From assembly GCF_016746095.1 (NCBI RefSeq), contig NZ_JAERTY010000002.1, forward strand, positions 434,001 to 498,000: a stretch of DNA of 64,000 bases, read 5' to 3'. This document shows positions 37,227-46,500 of this stretch, piece after piece. This stretch comes from Sphingobacterium faecale. GTDB lineage: Bacteria; Bacteroidota; Bacteroidia; Sphingobacteriales; Sphingobacteriaceae. The position numbers were made by a program, and so were the translations under genes. The first letter of the stretch is position 1. Each line of letters starts with the position of its first letter. The notes beneath the pieces were generated by a model. That model saw only the letters and a program-made list of their open reading frames with translations. It did not search any database and was not told the DNA's origin.

Positions 37227-38624
37227 TTACATAAGCCGTTTTAACCATTTTAGTAATCTTTCTTTTTTTGTATAGGGAGGATAGATGAATTTTGAGAATG
37301 CAATTCTAGACTGATACATAATTGATCGTTCGTGAGAAAAAGCCTTGAATCCAAAATAACCGTGAGAACTTCCCATTCCACTCTGATTCACTCCGCCAAA
37401 AGGTAAGTTTGGATTAGACACGTGAAGGATAACATCATTGACACATACACCTCCTGATGTGGTGTTTTCAAGAATATGATCTATTGTTTTTGAGTTATCG
37501 CTAAATATATATAAAGCCAATGGTTTTGGACGGTCTTGTATAAGCCGTAACGCTTCGTCCAGTGTACTATACGTGACGATAGGTAATATCGGACCGAATA
37601 TTTCTTCCTGCATGATACGGCTCTCCGTAGGGATATCTCGTAGTATTATCGGAGCGAGTGTGTCTTGTGAGTCTCCATTGCCCTTCCAGGCTATCTGCGC
37701 CCCGAGTGACTTCGCGTCGTGGACTAGTCCGTGTAGGCGTGATAGGTGTCGGCTGTTTATAATTTTGGCATAGCTGTCCGTATTGATATCCCCCGTTGGT
37801 GTGTAGAAAAGATCCTGCACTGCAGCTTGGAAATAATCAATGAATTGCTGTTCCTGATTCTCGTGGACCAAGACGTAATCGGGGGCTATGCAGGTTTGAC
37901 CAGCATTCAATAGCTTCCCCCAAGCCACCTTCTCTGCTGTTTTTTTTAAGTTCGCATTGTCCGCTATAAGGACAGGAGATTTGCCGCCAAGTTCGAGCGT
38001 GACTGAACTCAGGTGTGCGGATGCCGCTCGCATGACAATCTGGCCTACTTGAGTACTACCGGTAAAAAAGATGTGGTTAAAAGGAAAGGTTAAAAGTGTC
38101 GTAGACACATCTTGGTCGCCCAGTGCACAATAGACCAAAGAAGGAGGAAATGCTGCTGCTACAATTTTTGCGATGATATCGGAAGTATGTATACTGTATT
38201 CCGAAGGTTTTATCATCACAGTGTTACCTGCTGCAACTGCTGATATTAAAGGTCCTAGGGTCAATTGAAAGGGATAGTTCCATGGAGATATAATGAGGCA
38301 GTTTCCTTTTGGCTCGTAAATTATTCTGTTTTTGGAGAATATACTCGATAGAGTAGCTTTAGCCCGTAATGGACGGCTCCAACGGCGGAGGTTCTTGATT
38401 GCGAAATCAATCTCTGAATAAATAAAGTAAACTTCGGTGACTGCAGCTTCAAATTGGCTTTTACGAAGATCCTTCGCTAAGGCCTCAAAAATAGAAAATT
38501 CTTGTTGCTGGATACAGATTTTTAATTTTTTCAGGTACTGTATGCGTTCTTGTACAGCTAGCTTTCCGGTGCTTTGATACTGATCTTTCTGTATGTCGAA
38601 AATTGTCTTTAATGTCTGTTGCAT
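37227..38624 (-). CDS. Aldehyde dehydrogenase (ALDH3-type)
   Basis: I start this at the ATG at 38624 (465 residues, MQQTLKTIF), because GGAGG lies 5 bases before it and the length then fits the family. A longer frame to 38702 adds an unlikely tail. The enzyme oxidises aldehydes with NAD(P)+. Landmarks are the cofactor-site SPWNYPFQLTLGPL, the general-base Glu in VTLELGGKSP, the catalytic Cys in NAGQTCIAPDYVL, and the PFGGVNQSGMGSSHG motif. The short length and lack of an oligomerisation tail fit the class 3 / coniferyl-aldehyde group. Substrate is unknown. Confidence 0.93.
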   Translation of the reverse strand: MQQTLKTIFDIQKDQYQSTGKLAVQERIQYLKKLKICIQQQEFSIFEALAKDLRKSQFEAAVTEVYFIYSEIDFAIKNLRRWSRPLRAKATLSSIFSKNRIIYEPKGNCLIISPWNYPFQLTLGPLISAVAAGNTVMIKPSEYSIHTSDIIAKIVAAAFPPSLVYCALGDQDVSTTLLTFPFNHIFFTGSTQVGQIVMRAASAHLSSVTLELGGKSPVLIADNANLKKTAEKVAWGKLLNAGQTCIAPDYVLVHENQEQQFIDYFQAAVQDLFYTPTGDINTDSYAKIINSRHLSRLHGLVHDAKSLGAQIAWKGNGDSQDTLAPIILRDIPTESRIMQEEIFGPILPIVTYSTLDEALRLIQDRPKPLALYIFSDNSKTIDHILENTTSGGVCVNDVILHVSNPNLPFGGVNQSGMGSSHGYFGFKAFSHERSIMYQSRIAFSKFIYPPYTKKERLLKWLKRLM

Positions 38625-38859
38625 ATAACCTCCAGTTAATAAAAATAGGATATTTTTAAGGTAAAACAAAAGATCTGTTTGCCGTAAGGAATATTGCGGC
38701 AAGGTGATCGGTGTAAAACATATTCAGGACAGATATTATTTAAAATAAGGGAAATTGGTGCTATATTAGTATATCAATCAACCGACATCTATGGGATGAG
38801 GCGCTCTTAATAGAATAAATCCAATAGATTATACAAAAACTAATTATTAAATAACAAAG

Positions 38860-40620
38860 ATGAAAATCTCAAGTAAAACTGGAAGAATAGTAGCTATTGG
38901 TTTGATCTTATGGAGTCAGGCTTATACGCTTCAAGGACAAACTTTAGCTAAACAACAAGAATTTGTTGAAATGGCGGATCCTACCGTGGACACTTTATCT
39001 GATTGGTCCGATGTAGGCAAAGGGATGAATGTTTCTTTTGTATCTATTGATAAACGCTTTGCCCGATCCGTAGTCCCCCATGTTCCTATAGAAAACCAGG
39101 TAACACTTAAAGGCTGGAAAGGCGAGCGTGTATCTGCACAATTGTTGTTATGGACTACAGAAGATATAAACGGTGTACAGGTAAGGGTTGAAAGTTTTAG
39201 TGATGCCAGTCGTAGAGAGAATAGAAGTGGTATGGCTAAAGCTAGCTTTGTGAGATATGTCATGACGGATGAATTTGGACCGGGATGTGGGCACCGTAAA
39301 CCGCAGGATTTTGCTGCATCCTTATCTCCGGACATGTTAGATAATCTAGATCGTTACGATGTAAAGGGACGTGAAGTGCGGCCTGTATGGTTGACTATAG
39401 ATATACCTAGGGATATGAAGAAAGGAGATTATAGCAGTTCTGTGGAGATTTACGCAGGAAATAAGAGGTTGAAGACTATGTTGTTGAAACTGGAAGTTAT
39501 AGATGAGATTCTCCCTGAGGTCAATCAGTGGACATTTCATTTGGATCAATGGCAACATCCCGCTGCCGTGGCCCGGTTGTCCAATGTGGGCATGTGGTCG
39601 GATGAACATTTCGCAGCTTTGAGGCCTGTAATGAAACCCTTGGCCGACGCAGGGCAGAAGGTTATTACCGCTACACTTAATAAAGATCCGTGGAATGTGC
39701 AGACTTTTGACCCATATGCAGATATGATTATTTGGGAGAAGAAAGAAGATGGCTCCTGGCACTACGACTATCAAGTGTTTGATAGATGGGTTCAGTTTAT
39801 GATGGATTTAGGAGTGCAAAAAATGATAAATTGTTATTCGATTATTCCGTGGAATAATATGATTCATTATAAAGATAAAGCTACAGGAAAATTTATAGAT
39901 GTGGAAGCGAAACCAGGGACGTCGGTTTTTGAAGAAATGTGGAGTCCTTTTTTGAAAGATTTCTCGGCTCATTTAAGGAAAAAGGGGTGGTTGGAGATCA
40001 CCAACATAGCTATAGATGAACGCGAAGCAGAACAGATGGCAGCTGCTTTTGCCCTACTGAAAAAGATAGCGCCAGAATTAGGTGTCTCTTATGCTGATAA
40101 TCAAAAAACCTATAAGAAATTCCCAGACAGCAAGGATATCAGTATTGCGGTAGGTCATCCGTATTCTAAAGCAGACATGGCAGAACGGAGGTCCAGGGGG
40201 TTGAATAGTACCTTTTATATTTGCTGTAGTGATGCTTTTCCGAATCAATTTACCTTTTCCGACCCGGCTGAATCCACCTATTTAGCTTGGTATGCGCTTG
40301 CCGCTGGATTCGATGGCGTGCTACGTTGGGCCTATAACTCTTGGGTAGAGAATCCTTTACAGGATTCTAGATTTAGAACTTGGCCTGCTGGTGATACTTA
40401 TATAGTATATCCACAAGGAAGGAGCTCTATACGTTTTGAAAGAATGTTGGAAGGAATACAGGATTATGAAAAGGTACAGGTATTAAGAAAGAAGTGGACT
40501 CAGGGTAACGAATTACATAAATTAGAAGAGCTGAATGAAGCTATCCGTAAATTGGATAATGCGAAACGTACAGAAACCTGGAATTTAGATCTCAATCGAG
40601 CCAAAGCATTGTTGAACTGA
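38860..40620 (+). CDS. Exported DUF4091 glycoside hydrolase-like protein
   Basis: A 586-residue protein with a signal peptide ending LQGQ. An N-terminal beta domain (about 45-210, with HVPIENQVTLKGWKGERVSAQ) is followed by a TIM-barrel-like part and the DUF4091 segment near the C-terminus (FDGVLRWAYNSWVENPLQD). Acidic residues in NIAIDEREAEQ are candidates for the catalytic centre. DUF4091 proteins in Bacteroidota are grouped with glycoside hydrolases, some acting on N-glycan or galactosamine-type sugars; the substrate here is unproven. It stands alone without SusC/SusD. Confidence 0.87.
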   Translation: MKISSKTGRIVAIGLILWSQAYTLQGQTLAKQQEFVEMADPTVDTLSDWSDVGKGMNVSFVSIDKRFARSVVPHVPIENQVTLKGWKGERVSAQLLLWTTEDINGVQVRVESFSDASRRENRSGMAKASFVRYVMTDEFGPGCGHRKPQDFAASLSPDMLDNLDRYDVKGREVRPVWLTIDIPRDMKKGDYSSSVEIYAGNKRLKTMLLKLEVIDEILPEVNQWTFHLDQWQHPAAVARLSNVGMWSDEHFAALRPVMKPLADAGQKVITATLNKDPWNVQTFDPYADMIIWEKKEDGSWHYDYQVFDRWVQFMMDLGVQKMINCYSIIPWNNMIHYKDKATGKFIDVEAKPGTSVFEEMWSPFLKDFSAHLRKKGWLEITNIAIDEREAEQMAAAFALLKKIAPELGVSYADNQKTYKKFPDSKDISIAVGHPYSKADMAERRSRGLNSTFYICCSDAFPNQFTFSDPAESTYLAWYALAAGFDGVLRWAYNSWVENPLQDSRFRTWPAGDTYIVYPQGRSSIRFERMLEGIQDYEKVQVLRKKWTQGNELHKLEELNEAIRKLDNAKRTETWNLDLNRAKALLN

Positions 40621-41044
40621 TTGGATGCGAATTCAACGCTATGTTGGAAATAAAATATCTATGAGCTTCCCATCCGGATGAATTGGGGCAAGATAATGAC
40701 CGTGAAAAATAAGTTATGTACGTAGGAGTAATATTTATTTTTTAAAGTTAGATTTAATATTAACTTTGCATTCGTATATATTGTTTAACAATATATACGA
40801 ATGCATCTATGATATGTCTTTGGGGATAATAAGAAAGGAATCAATCCTTAACCAGTAAACAGATTTTTGAACTTGATGTAGACTTTTAGCGCATTGCTTT
40901 TATTTTATGTGAAAGCTGGTGTTGGCTGGGTTCGGTTTTTTAGGGCATTTTATCGGCTACTAGTAGTAGGTGGCTGGTGTACACTTTTGTGTTATGCTTC
41001 GGCTAATGGAAGCTTAATATAAAAATGATATAAGATGTTTTAAT
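40621..41044. other. 424-bp gap with candidate promoter and large palindrome
   Basis: No gene is visible. The gap holds an inverted repeat AAAGTTA/TAACTTT (40744-40767), a TAACTTTG -7-like element (40761-40768) and the perfect palindrome at 40767-40805. A small ACAC/GTGT dyad lies near 40981-40992. The last 240 bases before the AraC gene show nothing clear beyond a long leader. Confidence 0.6.
40767..40805. promoter_or_regulatory. Perfect 39-nt palindrome (19-bp arms, 1-nt centre) at a candidate transcription start
   Basis: The arms 40767-40785 and 40787-40805 are fully complementary. A TAnnTTTG match (TAACTTTG, 40761-40768) runs directly into it, so the predicted start site lies inside the left arm. 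It could be an operator for a dimeric regulator or a stem at the very 5' end of the AraC message. It could also terminate the upstream DUF4091 transcript, although there is no T-run. Confidence 0.6.
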
Positions 41045-42016
41045 ATGAAAATCGATATGGCATTGTCTCCTTTTTTTAAGAAATTAACTCTTTTTGAGTT
41101 GCTCGTATCTATATTGACGATACTACAATTATATCACTTTTGTATACTGTTCTCCAACCATGCTTTGCCTATGCCTTTGCTGTATGGTCCTTTATTTTGG
41201 GGCATGTACCAGTGTCTGTCTCATAAGAGCAGATCGATTATATATAGAGATCTCTTGGTCGGGAATTTCCCCTTTTTATTTTTCTTGGTTTGGTATAGTA
41301 TATTGGGAGGTACTTTTGACTGGGTATATTTTCAATGGTATTTGCCTGTTATGATCCTTGTACAGGTTGGTTATCCGTTGCTTATATTATATCGATTGAA
41401 AGGAGCTGGCAATAATAGGGATGGGGTTGTTCTTTTGAAGCAGTTGATGGCTTTGGGGATGGGGATCTCACTTTTTGTAGGAGCAGTTTTTATACATCAC
41501 TATCTTCAGATTGATGTACTTGTAGGAATTAATCCTATCCAAGCTATTGCAGTCGCTATGGTATTTAGCTTATTCATGCTTATTCATTATATGTATGGGT
41601 TATATCGATCTTTAGAAGTTAAACCTGTAGAAATCATAGTAGAAGATATGGATGATGATATGGATACTAATCTCCTGGAGCGTTGCGGTAGAGGTTTGAA
41701 GGACGCCATGGAAAATGATCGTCTGTTTCTAGACTCGAAGTTATCTTTGGATAAATTGTCTACCCATGTCGGAATTTCGAAAACCGTTATTTCTCATTAT
41801 TTGAATAGCAAACTTGGATTGAATTATTACGAATGGTTAGCGAGATATCGTATTAATCACGCTAAAATAATATTAGCTGGGTTTGGTAGTGATTATAAAA
41901 TTGAAGCGGTAGCGTATTCTTCGGGCTTTTCCTCCAAGACGACTTTTAATAGATATTTTAAAGAAATAGTAGGGGTACTTCCTTCTATTTATAGGGAGCA
42001 AGTTACGTTTTCATAA
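41045..42016 (+). CDS. Membrane-anchored AraC-family transcriptional regulator (first of a pair)
   Basis: A 323-residue protein. Residues about 10-195 are hydrophobic with about six helices, a 7TM-like sensor module. The C-terminal 100 residues form an AraC-type double helix-turn-helix: LSLDKLSTHVGISKTVISHYL for the first, and IEAVAYSSGFSSKTTFNRYF for the second. The next gene begins 2 bases after its stop and encodes a protein of the same design. Such membrane-bound AraC proteins are common in Bacteroidota but mostly unstudied. Target genes are unknown; the giant adhesin downstream is a candidate. Confidence 0.85.
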   Translation: MKIDMALSPFFKKLTLFELLVSILTILQLYHFCILFSNHALPMPLLYGPLFWGMYQCLSHKSRSIIYRDLLVGNFPFLFFLVWYSILGGTFDWVYFQWYLPVMILVQVGYPLLILYRLKGAGNNRDGVVLLKQLMALGMGISLFVGAVFIHHYLQIDVLVGINPIQAIAVAMVFSLFMLIHYMYGLYRSLEVKPVEIIVEDMDDDMDTNLLERCGRGLKDAMENDRLFLDSKLSLDKLSTHVGISKTVISHYLNSKLGLNYYEWLARYRINHAKIILAGFGSDYKIEAVAYSSGFSSKTTFNRYFKEIVGVLPSIYREQVTFS

Positions 42017-42018
42017 AA

Positions 42019-43110
42019 ATGGTTATTATTTGTCTCTATACAACTATTTTCGTAGTCGCACTACAAGCGTTGTTAGTCTATAGAAGTATAAAAGAGCGTA
42101 ACTATATTGACCATATTCTTGCTGCCTTTTTATTACAGATGACTGTGGATATAAGCTTAATGTTTTTGTTTACGGAAGTTTTTTCTGGTATGGAATATGT
42201 GAGTACGGCAGCTCCTTTTGGATTAACATTTGGGCCATTCCTTTTCTGGATATATCGCATATTGGAAGATCGAAGAGTAGTAGCTAAGCAGATTTTTTTA
42301 CATTTTATTCCGTTTCTTATCGGGGCTGTTGCCTACATCACTTTTTTATGCTCCCCCGTTCTTCGGACGGATTATGCAGTTGCTTATTATATATCCTTAT
42401 ATAGCGCCATGTGTCTCTCTTGGGCGAGCTATCCGATATTTGTACTGATTAGCAGCCAAAAGAATGCAAAATTGAATCTTGGTGTTTTTAAATATGCCAT
42501 GATAGTTCTCCTTGTATTGACCTCTTTTATGTTGCCCTATGTTTGGACGACTTACAATGAAGGTGTGAAGGAAGAACCTCTAATGACGGGTATTATTGTT
42601 ATTGGCGCAATGCTTTCGGGTGTGAGTCTGATTTATTGGTATATGCTGGGAAGATATCGCGGGGGAGTGTCTGTTTTATCTGTTGGAACGCTCAGTATGT
42701 CTAAAGAGGAGCAAAGAGAAATCGATTTATTGGAGGAAGTGATCGTAAAGCAACCTAATAATGTTGTCTTGGCGCATAAGGACAAGATTGATAATTATTT
42801 GAGACAGGAAAAGTATTTTGATGTAGATTTTAAACTGGAACAGATGGCGCAGGAGCTTAATATAGCCAAAAGCGTGATATCTCAATATTTTACGCAGGTA
42901 TATTCCGATGGATTTGTAAAGACGATAAACGCTTGGCGGATTGAAAAAGCTTGTGAAATGCTGGCTTCAGATGAACTGAGTATAGGGATGGAGGATCTTG
43001 CTTTTTCCTGTGGCTTTAATTCCAGAGCTTCATTTTATCGTAATTTTAACCTTGAAAAAGGCTGTTCTCCCACGGTATACCGGGAAAGAGTATTTTCCGG
43101 AATCTCTTAA
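42019..43110 (+). CDS. Membrane-anchored AraC-family transcriptional regulator (second of a pair)
   Basis: A 363-residue protein with about seven N-terminal helices (residues 1-215) and a C-terminal AraC-type DNA-binding domain. The two helix-turn-helix parts show in LEQMAQELNIAKSVISQYF and MEDLAFSCGFNSRASFYRNF. It is co-transcribed with the previous gene (2-bp gap), and the two proteins share layout but are well diverged. They may form a heterodimer or sense two signals. The adhesin gene starts 462 bp downstream on the same strand. Confidence 0.85.
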   Translation: MVIICLYTTIFVVALQALLVYRSIKERNYIDHILAAFLLQMTVDISLMFLFTEVFSGMEYVSTAAPFGLTFGPFLFWIYRILEDRRVVAKQIFLHFIPFLIGAVAYITFLCSPVLRTDYAVAYYISLYSAMCLSWASYPIFVLISSQKNAKLNLGVFKYAMIVLLVLTSFMLPYVWTTYNEGVKEEPLMTGIIVIGAMLSGVSLIYWYMLGRYRGGVSVLSVGTLSMSKEEQREIDLLEEVIVKQPNNVVLAHKDKIDNYLRQEKYFDVDFKLEQMAQELNIAKSVISQYFTQVYSDGFVKTINAWRIEKACEMLASDELSIGMEDLAFSCGFNSRASFYRNFNLEKGCSPTVYRERVFSGIS

Positions 43111-43357
43111 TGTTTTTTATTCTACTCGCTTTTCATTTGTGTCCACACAGAATTATTCAAATCTCAAGGTTTTTTCTTTCGCAATTTTCAAAATGAGATA
43201 GGCTGTACTCCTTTTGCTTATCGAGCACATATGTCATAGTATAATAGGCATTGTTATTTCTTAATCTTATTCACAAAACTAATTATAAAGCATATAAGGT
43301 GTTTATGCGGTAAATACTTCTGTTTTTTTTGTAAGTTGTTGATTTGTTTGCTTTTAG

Positions 43358-43409
43358 TTATTGTCTCATTTTATCATTTGTTGTCCAAATAAAAAAAATG
43401 AGACAATAA
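43358..43409. promoter_or_regulatory. Inverted repeat overlapping the -33 region of the adhesin promoter
   Basis: The arms TTATTGTCTCATTTT (43358-43372) and AAAATGAGACAATAA (43395-43409) are perfectly complementary around 22 bases. The right arm covers the position where a -33 element would lie for the TACATTTG at 43426-43433. This looks like an operator, possibly for the neighbouring AraC proteins, but could also be an RNA stem. Confidence 0.5.
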
Positions 43410-43425
43410 AATTGTTTTAATACTA

Positions 43426-43433
43426 TACATTTG
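43426..43433 (+). promoter_or_regulatory. Candidate -7 element TACATTTG for the adhesin operon
   Basis: Fits TAnnTTTG; no clear TTG at -33, which fits a promoter needing an activator. Confidence 0.35.
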
Positions 43434-43572
43434 CGCCCAATTCGCTACATCGATTCTATACACAGGATTAATGTAGTTTGTAAACAAACTAAACAGGATA
43501 TTGTTTTTCAGTATCTAATTAATCAGATATTATTAATATCTCCTATACACGTATTATAAATTATATAACTAT

Positions 43573-46500
43573 ATGAAGTTGATGACTCTCTTTTCGAAGG
43601 ATGCAGAAACAACAGGACGAAGTCGCTTGAGCGGAATAAGCCCTTTTGTTATATGCATGTTAACTCTTTTTGTAAGTATTGGGCAGTTGTCTGCACAAAA
43701 GACGGATCTGCCTATTGCAGATTTGAGTGTTTGTGACGCTTATCAAACGGTCAGACTGCAAGTCTTGAGCGGTGATGTGAAGCAAACTGATGGACAACTT
43801 AGAATTGCTTTACCGATCGGTTTTCAGTTGGCTATTCCTTCTGATCATTCGATGACTGTACAGGGTAAGTTTACCTCTATGGCAACAGGAACGCCAGTTG
43901 TCGAAGCCGCGCTTACTGGGCTAATGCCCACAGGTCCCCCTGAAGCTAGATTGGTAACGGTTACACTGCCAGACTTGGAAGAAACTACCACGGGGCAGAG
44001 TCCTAACTTTCTTGAAATTGAATTCAAGGTGCAGGCCTTATGTGAAGCAATCAATACATCTGGCGATGTAGCGAGCATCGCTTACACCCTGACCAATAAT
44101 ACGGGAACATTTACAACCGAAAGTGAAGCATTGAATGTAACATTTGGTGTTTTACACGTTTCAGTAGCTCCTGTTGGCTTGTCAGGGATTCGAGGCAAAG
44201 GGATTACAAGAACGATTACGATTACCAATAACGGTAATGGCCCTGTTACAACATTTAAACTGGAACGTACCTTAGGTGCTGGATTGAGTGTCGTATCTAC
44301 CGAAGCTGATGTGACAGGTTCCCCTTGGACCGAAGAATCTGAAGGGGTATATGTTTATACGGGAACTCCACTCGCAAATGGAGAGAAGGTTACCTTCGAA
44401 GAGACGGTACGTATTGAAGAGTGTGAGGGATTGACGACCAATTACAAAGCGTATTATGGTTGTGAGGGTGAATGTGAAGTGGGGACGGGGCTAGGTCAGT
44501 CGGATATCATACTGGATACATCCATAAAACCTATACTACAAATTATAGACACCAATCCAACGGAAAAACTAACCTGTCTGGGTGGTGCTGAATTCGTAAA
44601 AATCTACGAAATTAAAAATACAGGTACTGGGACTGCACAAAATATAAAATTTGTAATCGGTACCGAAAATCAAAATGCAGCAGGATATGGGGCGACTTAT
44701 TTTGAAGGATTCGGATTGTCCGAAACGCAAAATGGTACGTTCGCACCTGTACAACCAACTATCCTTGAGAGCTGGTCTCCCGATAGAGGCGCTGTTTATA
44801 GTACAACAGGTAAAACTACCCGCGTGGAGCTGACTATTGAAGAGCCACTGGCTTCTGGCAAGTCTGTCTATATACGTGTAGTTCAAAAAAATCATGCACC
44901 AATAGCACAGGGGGATTGTACCGAGCTAGAATCTAGTGTTCGATTTGGTAACACCTATTTCGAAGGAACTTATAAGCATGATAAAGCTTGTTCGGATACG
45001 GACATCATTACTTTTAATAAAGTAAACCTTAGCCCCTCTAATACTTTTTCATTTGATGGTATTAATATGGGCGGTCAAGAAGTTTTTGGTGGAATAGCTT
45101 ACCAAGCAGATTTTGTGTTGAGCGATCTGAGTGTTTCCCATCATGGTTTACAACCTGGTGCACATTTAGATTTAATTGTTGAGCTTTCTCCAAACCTTAC
45201 CGTTTCCCCTGACGGAGTGCGTTTGTTTAATGAAAAAGGTAAGGTTGTTGGTACCGCTTTTCCGTCAGTAGGAAATACATATGTGTTTAGTTTTACTTCA
45301 GCGAATGGAACAGCTATAAATCTTAGTTCGTATCGGTTATTATTTGATGCAAATATAGATTGTGATAATTCAACAGACACCTATTATCGTATCAAACCGG
45401 TATTATATCCAAAACCCGACTGTAATATAGCTTTAAAATGCTATGAGCAGAAATTAACTAATAAATGCAATTCAGGAGATTGTGCGAATGGCGGATTTAT
45501 TAACGGCCCGGTTAGTTTAAAAAGGGTGAATTACGGTCAGAAGGAACAAGATCCTGACGCGCCAAATAATACGGGTACTCCGGTTCTACCTTTGACTACT
45601 GTCAATCCGGATGACTTCCCATTATTAAGGAAAACAGCATTTACGACTAATGATAAGCTAGAAATCTCGCAGACCAATACGGTAAGACTTACCGGGACTT
45701 CTCCATCGACTGCATGGACTACCGGTAAGATGGTGGTGAAATTGACGGAAGGAGAGAATTTAGATTTTACTCCGGTAGCTAATTCTGGTAAGGTCGTTAT
45801 AATCAGAGGCAATACAAAGATGACCATCACTGGCCTGCCTGTAACGAAGGATACTGGATTAGGTGTTGGTCTATTTGAATTTAATACCGAAGATCTTAGC
45901 GGAGCAAATGTCTCTGGAGATTTAGTTGGATTTTCAGGTTTTATAAATAATGATATTGTTACACTTTCTTTCCAGACAGAGGCTAAACAGAGCGGCAATA
46001 ATGGACTCCGTGAATTTTCAGTAGAGTCTGCGTTTACAGCGGGAGGTATCGAATATGGTTGCGGTGGTGCATCGCATGCTTCAGGTTATTATGCAAAAGG
46101 TACTTTAGCATACAAAGGAGGTGGTACAGGTAATATATCCTCATGTGATAATAATTCACCTGTTGCGGTTACGCTAGACTACACGTTGCTTAACAATCAT
46201 CGCAATGCGTTATTCCCATTTGAATTTAGACAGTTTGTTTCTCCAAAAGTGGCTGTGTTTAATGTATCAGCAGGATTGGAGATGACTGGAGTTAAGTTGG
46301 TCCTGATAAACCAGTCTGACGATCCTCAGGAAAAAATAATTTCATTGTCCACTCCAGTTGTAGGAGGTTCCGTTAACTTTGATTTAAATGAGGGATTAAA
46401 AGAGTTACATGGTGGAGCATATACACAAGGCTATTTAAATGAAGGTTTTGTACTGGAGATTTATCCAATTGTTAAAACCCTATGTGAAGCAGGAACGCAA

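Larger units (their letters stand above)
43111..43572. other. 462-bp upstream region of the giant adhesin gene
   Basis: No gene is visible; the sequence is very AT-rich. It contains a 15-bp-arm inverted repeat (43358-43372 and 43395-43409) and a TACATTTG -7-like element (43426-43433). The latter predicts a leader of about 130 bases before the ATG at 43573. Confidence 0.6.

Noticed and set aside
42998..43201. Open frame of 67 codons overlapping the end of the second AraC gene
   Set aside because: It overlaps the conserved helix-turn-helix in another frame and has no start signal or recognisable sequence.
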